Below, piece by piece: positions 5,284 to 7,332 of a stretch of DNA of 7,332 bases. The stretch is from Candidatus Sodaliphilus limicaballi (lineage in GTDB: Bacteria; Bacteroidota; Bacteroidia; Bacteroidales; Muribaculaceae): assembly GCA_018065815.1 (NCBI GenBank), contig JAGHSP010000068.1, positions 1 through 7,332 on the forward strand. The letters are read 5' to 3'. Below the pieces are notes generated by a model, which was given only the letters and a program-made list of their open reading frames with translations, searched no databases and was not told the DNA's origin. Every line of letters begins with the position of its first letter. Within the stretch, counting starts at the first letter, position 1. Both the position numbers and the translations under genes were made by a program.

Positions 5284-6060
5284 TTACTCGAGATTGGCGA
5301 GTGCATGTTCGAGCTCGGTGCTCGACAGTTTCAGGTGTATTTCTCCCTTGTAGGCATAGGAGATGTGTCCGGTCTCTTCACTCACCACTATAGCCACAGC
5401 GTCGGTGGCCTGGGCGATGCCCAGGGCCGAACGGTGGCGCAGTCCCAAGTAGCGCGGCAACGACGTGTCGTGCGACACTGGCAAGATGCAGCCTGCGCTC
5501 TTCACTTTGTTTCCGTCTATGATCATAGCGCCGTCGTGCAGCGGGCTGTTCTTGAAGAATATGTTCTCAATCAGGCGGGTATTGATGTTAGCGTCAATCA
5601 CATCGCCCGTGCGCTCATAACCTTCTAGGGGCATTTGCCTCTTGACGACAATTAACGCGCCAGTCTTGGACTTTGACATGCTCATGCAAGCATACACCAC
5701 AGGCAATATCCATTTGTTCTCGTCATCACCCTCGGCTTTGCTCCTGAATGCCTTGGCTATGAACCCCCACCCCTTGTGTGAGCCCAGCTCTATGAGGAAA
5801 CGCTTAATCTGCTCCTGGAACAGGATGACAATGATAAACAGGCCAATGTCGACAAACTTGTCCATGATGGTTCCTATGAGTCGCATGTCAAATATCTTGT
5901 ACATCACGATCCAGGATATCACAAACGCTAGCACGCCGATGAAGATGTTGAGCGTGCCCGAAACCTTCATTGTGCGATACAGGTAGAACAACAGCGTTGC
6001 CACCAGCAAGATGTCAATGAGGTCCTTGATGCCGAATAATGAAAATATCGATGTAGGCAT
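5284..6060 (-). CDS. cdaA: Diadenylate cyclase CdaA (c-di-AMP synthase)
   Basis: Membrane-anchored enzyme making cyclic di-AMP from two ATP, a messenger tied to potassium and osmotic balance and cell-wall state. Its 258 residues match the CdaA class. Three hydrophobic helices lie at about 12-28, 35-55 and 64-82. A linker (FQEQIKRFLIELG, 81-93) leads to the DAC / DisA_N domain at about 115-240. Both catalytic signatures are intact: D176-G177-A178 in SPLHDGAMII and R208-H209-R210 in GLRHRSALG, plus SEETG at 227-231. The ATG at 6060 follows the folP stop by 10 nt, with a purine-rich GAGAGAAATT between, which supports translation within one operon. No cdaR-like regulator or glmM is adjacent. Pairing with folP is, to my recollection, the usual Bacteroidales arrangement. 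Confidence 0.95.
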   Translation of the reverse strand: MPTSIFSLFGIKDLIDILLVATLLFYLYRTMKVSGTLNIFIGVLAFVISWIVMYKIFDMRLIGTIMDKFVDIGLFIIVILFQEQIKRFLIELGSHKGWGFIAKAFRSKAEGDDENKWILPVVYACMSMSKSKTGALIVVKRQMPLEGYERTGDVIDANINTRLIENIFFKNSPLHDGAMIIDGNKVKSAGCILPVSHDTSLPRYLGLRHRSALGIAQATDAVAIVVSEETGHISYAYKGEIHLKLSSTELEHALANLE

Positions 6061-6070
6061 AATTTCTCTC

Positions 6071-6928
6071 TTATTTTATTGCGTAACGCTGCGTCGCACA
6101 CACGATTTCACGTGCCTCCACAGCCTCACGCACGTCATGCACTCTAATTATATGGGCACCTGCCATCAATGCTATTGTATTCACGGCAGTCGTGCCATTC
6201 AATGCCCGCGCGGGGTCAACTCCCAGCTTCTTATATATCATCGACTTGCGCGACACACCCACCAGCAGCGGAACCTCAAGTTCGTGGAATCGCTCCAACC
6301 CGGCAAGCAACTCATAGTTTTGATCCAGAGTCTTGCTGAACCCGAAGCCGGGATCCACGATAATGTCTTTAGCACCCAGCGCACGCAACTGCTCTATGCG
6401 CGCTCCCAGCCATTCCACCACATCGCAGGTCACGTTGTCATAATCTGTCAACTGCTGCATTGTGGCTGGCGTGCCGCGCATGTGCATCAGCACATATGGC
6501 ACTTGCAATGACGCCACGGTTTCAAACATCGCATCATCAAGCGAGCCGCCCGACACGTCGTTCACCATGTCCACGCCCAGCTCTTCCACTGCCACCCGAG
6601 CCACATGGGCACGGAATGTATCGACCGATGTAGCCATGCCTGGGGCTTCACGCTTCACCACTTCGACGGCACGACGCAGTCTTGCCACTTCCTCGGCAGC
6701 TGTGACATCGGCGGCTCCAGAACGGGTCGAGTAGGCGCCTATGTCTATCACGTCGGCACCTTGCTCCACTATCTCCTTAACGCGCATCGATATCGCATCC
6801 TCGTCGGTCGCACGGCAACCGGCGTAAAACGAGTCAGGGGTCACATTGAGGATGCCCATCACAAGCGGACGGTCACACTTCAGTTCCCGGCCACGAAGCG
6901 ACAGTGTGAATGGCGTGAATTTTCTCAT
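6071..6928 (-). CDS. folP: Dihydropteroate synthase
   Basis: Cytosolic folate-pathway enzyme joining p-aminobenzoate to dihydropterin pyrophosphate, and the target of sulfonamides. Its 285 residues form one TIM barrel. Motifs in order: MGILNVTPDSF (24-34), DIGAYSTRSGA (62-72), SVDTF (101-105), NDVSGG (123-128), MHMRGTP (149-155), DPGFGFSK (192-199), GVSRKS (224-229) and RVHDV (262-266). All core pterin and phosphate ligands are present. The usual STRPGA loop reads STRSGA, with S70 (TCT, 6721-6719) where proline is expected. I chose the ATG at 6928: the longer frame from a TTG at 6979 would begin upstream of the -7 box, whereas 6928 lies about 25 nt downstream of it. It is first in an operon with cdaA and the DUF3109 gene. 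Confidence 0.97.
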   Translation of the reverse strand: MRKFTPFTLSLRGRELKCDRPLVMGILNVTPDSFYAGCRATDEDAISMRVKEIVEQGADVIDIGAYSTRSGAADVTAAEEVARLRRAVEVVKREAPGMATSVDTFRAHVARVAVEELGVDMVNDVSGGSLDDAMFETVASLQVPYVLMHMRGTPATMQQLTDYDNVTCDVVEWLGARIEQLRALGAKDIIVDPGFGFSKTLDQNYELLAGLERFHELEVPLLVGVSRKSMIYKKLGVDPARALNGTTAVNTIALMAGAHIIRVHDVREAVEAREIVCATQRYAIK

Positions 6929-6954
6929 CGCAGGTCTTGTTTCGTTATCTTGTG

Positions 6955-6986
6955 CGAAATTACTAGTTTTTTCCTTCAATCACAAA
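6955..6986 (-). promoter_or_regulatory. Bacteroidetes-type promoter of the folP operon
   Basis: The minus strand carries TTTG (6986-6983) as the -33 box, then 20 nt, then TAATTTCG (6962-6955), one base off TAnnTTTG. Transcription would start near 6950, leaving a leader of about 20 nt before the ATG at 6928. This placement decides the folP start codon. It also indicates that folP is transcribed apart from the transporter that ends at 7006. Confidence 0.7.
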
Positions 6987-7005
6987 TATTTTGGACACAA
7001 AAGCC

Positions 7006-7332
7006 TCACAGCAGCCAGTTGAATGCGCCTAAACCATATAAAAACACCAAAACAATAGATATCGGGGCAACATATTTCAAGCAGAATATGATGGGACGGG
7101 CCATTCTCACTTTCAGTTTCCCGTGGTTGCTTAACTCGTCTTCCACAAGCCGGCGGTCTATCACCCACCCCATGAGCACAGAGAAGAATATTCCGCCCAG
7201 CGGCAGCAACACGTTTGACGACACATAGTCGAACAACTCAAACAGTGTCATCCCGAAAATCTTGAACTCTGACAGCACGCCGAACGACAATGCGCACAAC
7301 GCTCCCAGCACAACTGCAAGTGCGGTGTTGAG
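7006..7332 (-). CDS. Sodium:neurotransmitter symporter (NSS/SNF) family transporter, C-terminal part
   Basis: Inner-membrane sodium-coupled amino acid (or similar) transporter of the LeuT/SLC6 family. Only the last 108 codons are in the window. The frame is open through the right edge, so the GTG at 7311 is internal, not a start. The fragment reads LNTALAVVLGALCALSFGV, then FELFDYVSSNVLLPLGGIFF (a typical NSS segment entering a late helix), MGWVIDRRL, a basic loop, and a final hydrophobic segment PIIFCLKYVAPISIVLVFLY. Two membrane helices are evident at about 47-63 and 87-102 of the fragment, matching helices 11 and 12. Bacterial members often have 11 or 12 helices. The substrate cannot be told from this end, because the sodium- and substrate-binding residues lie in the missing N-terminal half. 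It ends 78 nt before folP. Confidence 0.85.
   Translation of the reverse strand, partial: LNTALAVVLGALCALSFGVLSEFKIFGMTLFELFDYVSSNVLLPLGGIFFSVLMGWVIDRRLVEDELSNHGKLKVRMARPIIFCLKYVAPISIVLVFLYGLGAFNWLL

Noticed and set aside
6929..6979. An N-terminal extension of folP from a TTG at 6979
   Set aside because: The -7 box lies inside the extension. The ATG at 6928 gives a normal-length enzyme and a short leader.

Overview
The window looks like a Bacteroidales chromosome, probably a gut commensal near Prevotellaceae or Muribaculaceae. That assignment is inference. It rests on Bacteroidetes-type promoters (TTTG, about 19-20 nt, TAnnTTTG), a secreted protein with a FISUMP-like lectin-fold module, a CdaA-type diadenylate cyclase beside folP, and a DUF3109 protein. 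Every convincing gene is on the minus strand, so transcription runs from high to low coordinates.

In transcription order the window holds: the C-terminal part of a sodium:neurotransmitter-symporter (NSS) family transporter, entering at the right edge (7332-7006); folP, dihydropteroate synthase (6928-6071), behind its own promoter; cdaA, diadenylate cyclase (6060-5284), 10 nt after folP; and a cysteine-rich DUF3109 protein (5250-4666), 33 nt after cdaA. The last three form a likely operon ending at a weak AT-rich terminator. Next is rplS for ribosomal protein L19 (4509-4147), with its own promoter, a leader of roughly 80 nt and a long hairpin terminator. A 593-nt region without a credible gene follows (3554-4146). 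It is packed with short palindromes, a recurring 12-mer and a perfect 65-bp tandem duplication. Then come a secreted GH53 endo-beta-1,4-galactanase (3553-2546), a secreted multidomain protein (2441-1041: dockerin-like, lipocalin-like, Big_2 and FISUMP-like parts) and the N-terminal 293 codons of cofactor-independent phosphoglycerate mutase gpmI (880-1), which leaves at the left edge.

The genes mix housekeeping functions (glycolysis, folate, c-di-AMP, ribosome) with two exported accessory proteins, one for pectic galactan breakdown and one probably surface-associated. No complete new multi-gene system is evident. The most notable points are the palindrome-rich intergenic island, a promoter-linked heptamer repeat that appears almost identically before gpmI and before the FISUMP-like gene, and a serine in place of the sulfonamide-loop proline of dihydropteroate synthase.
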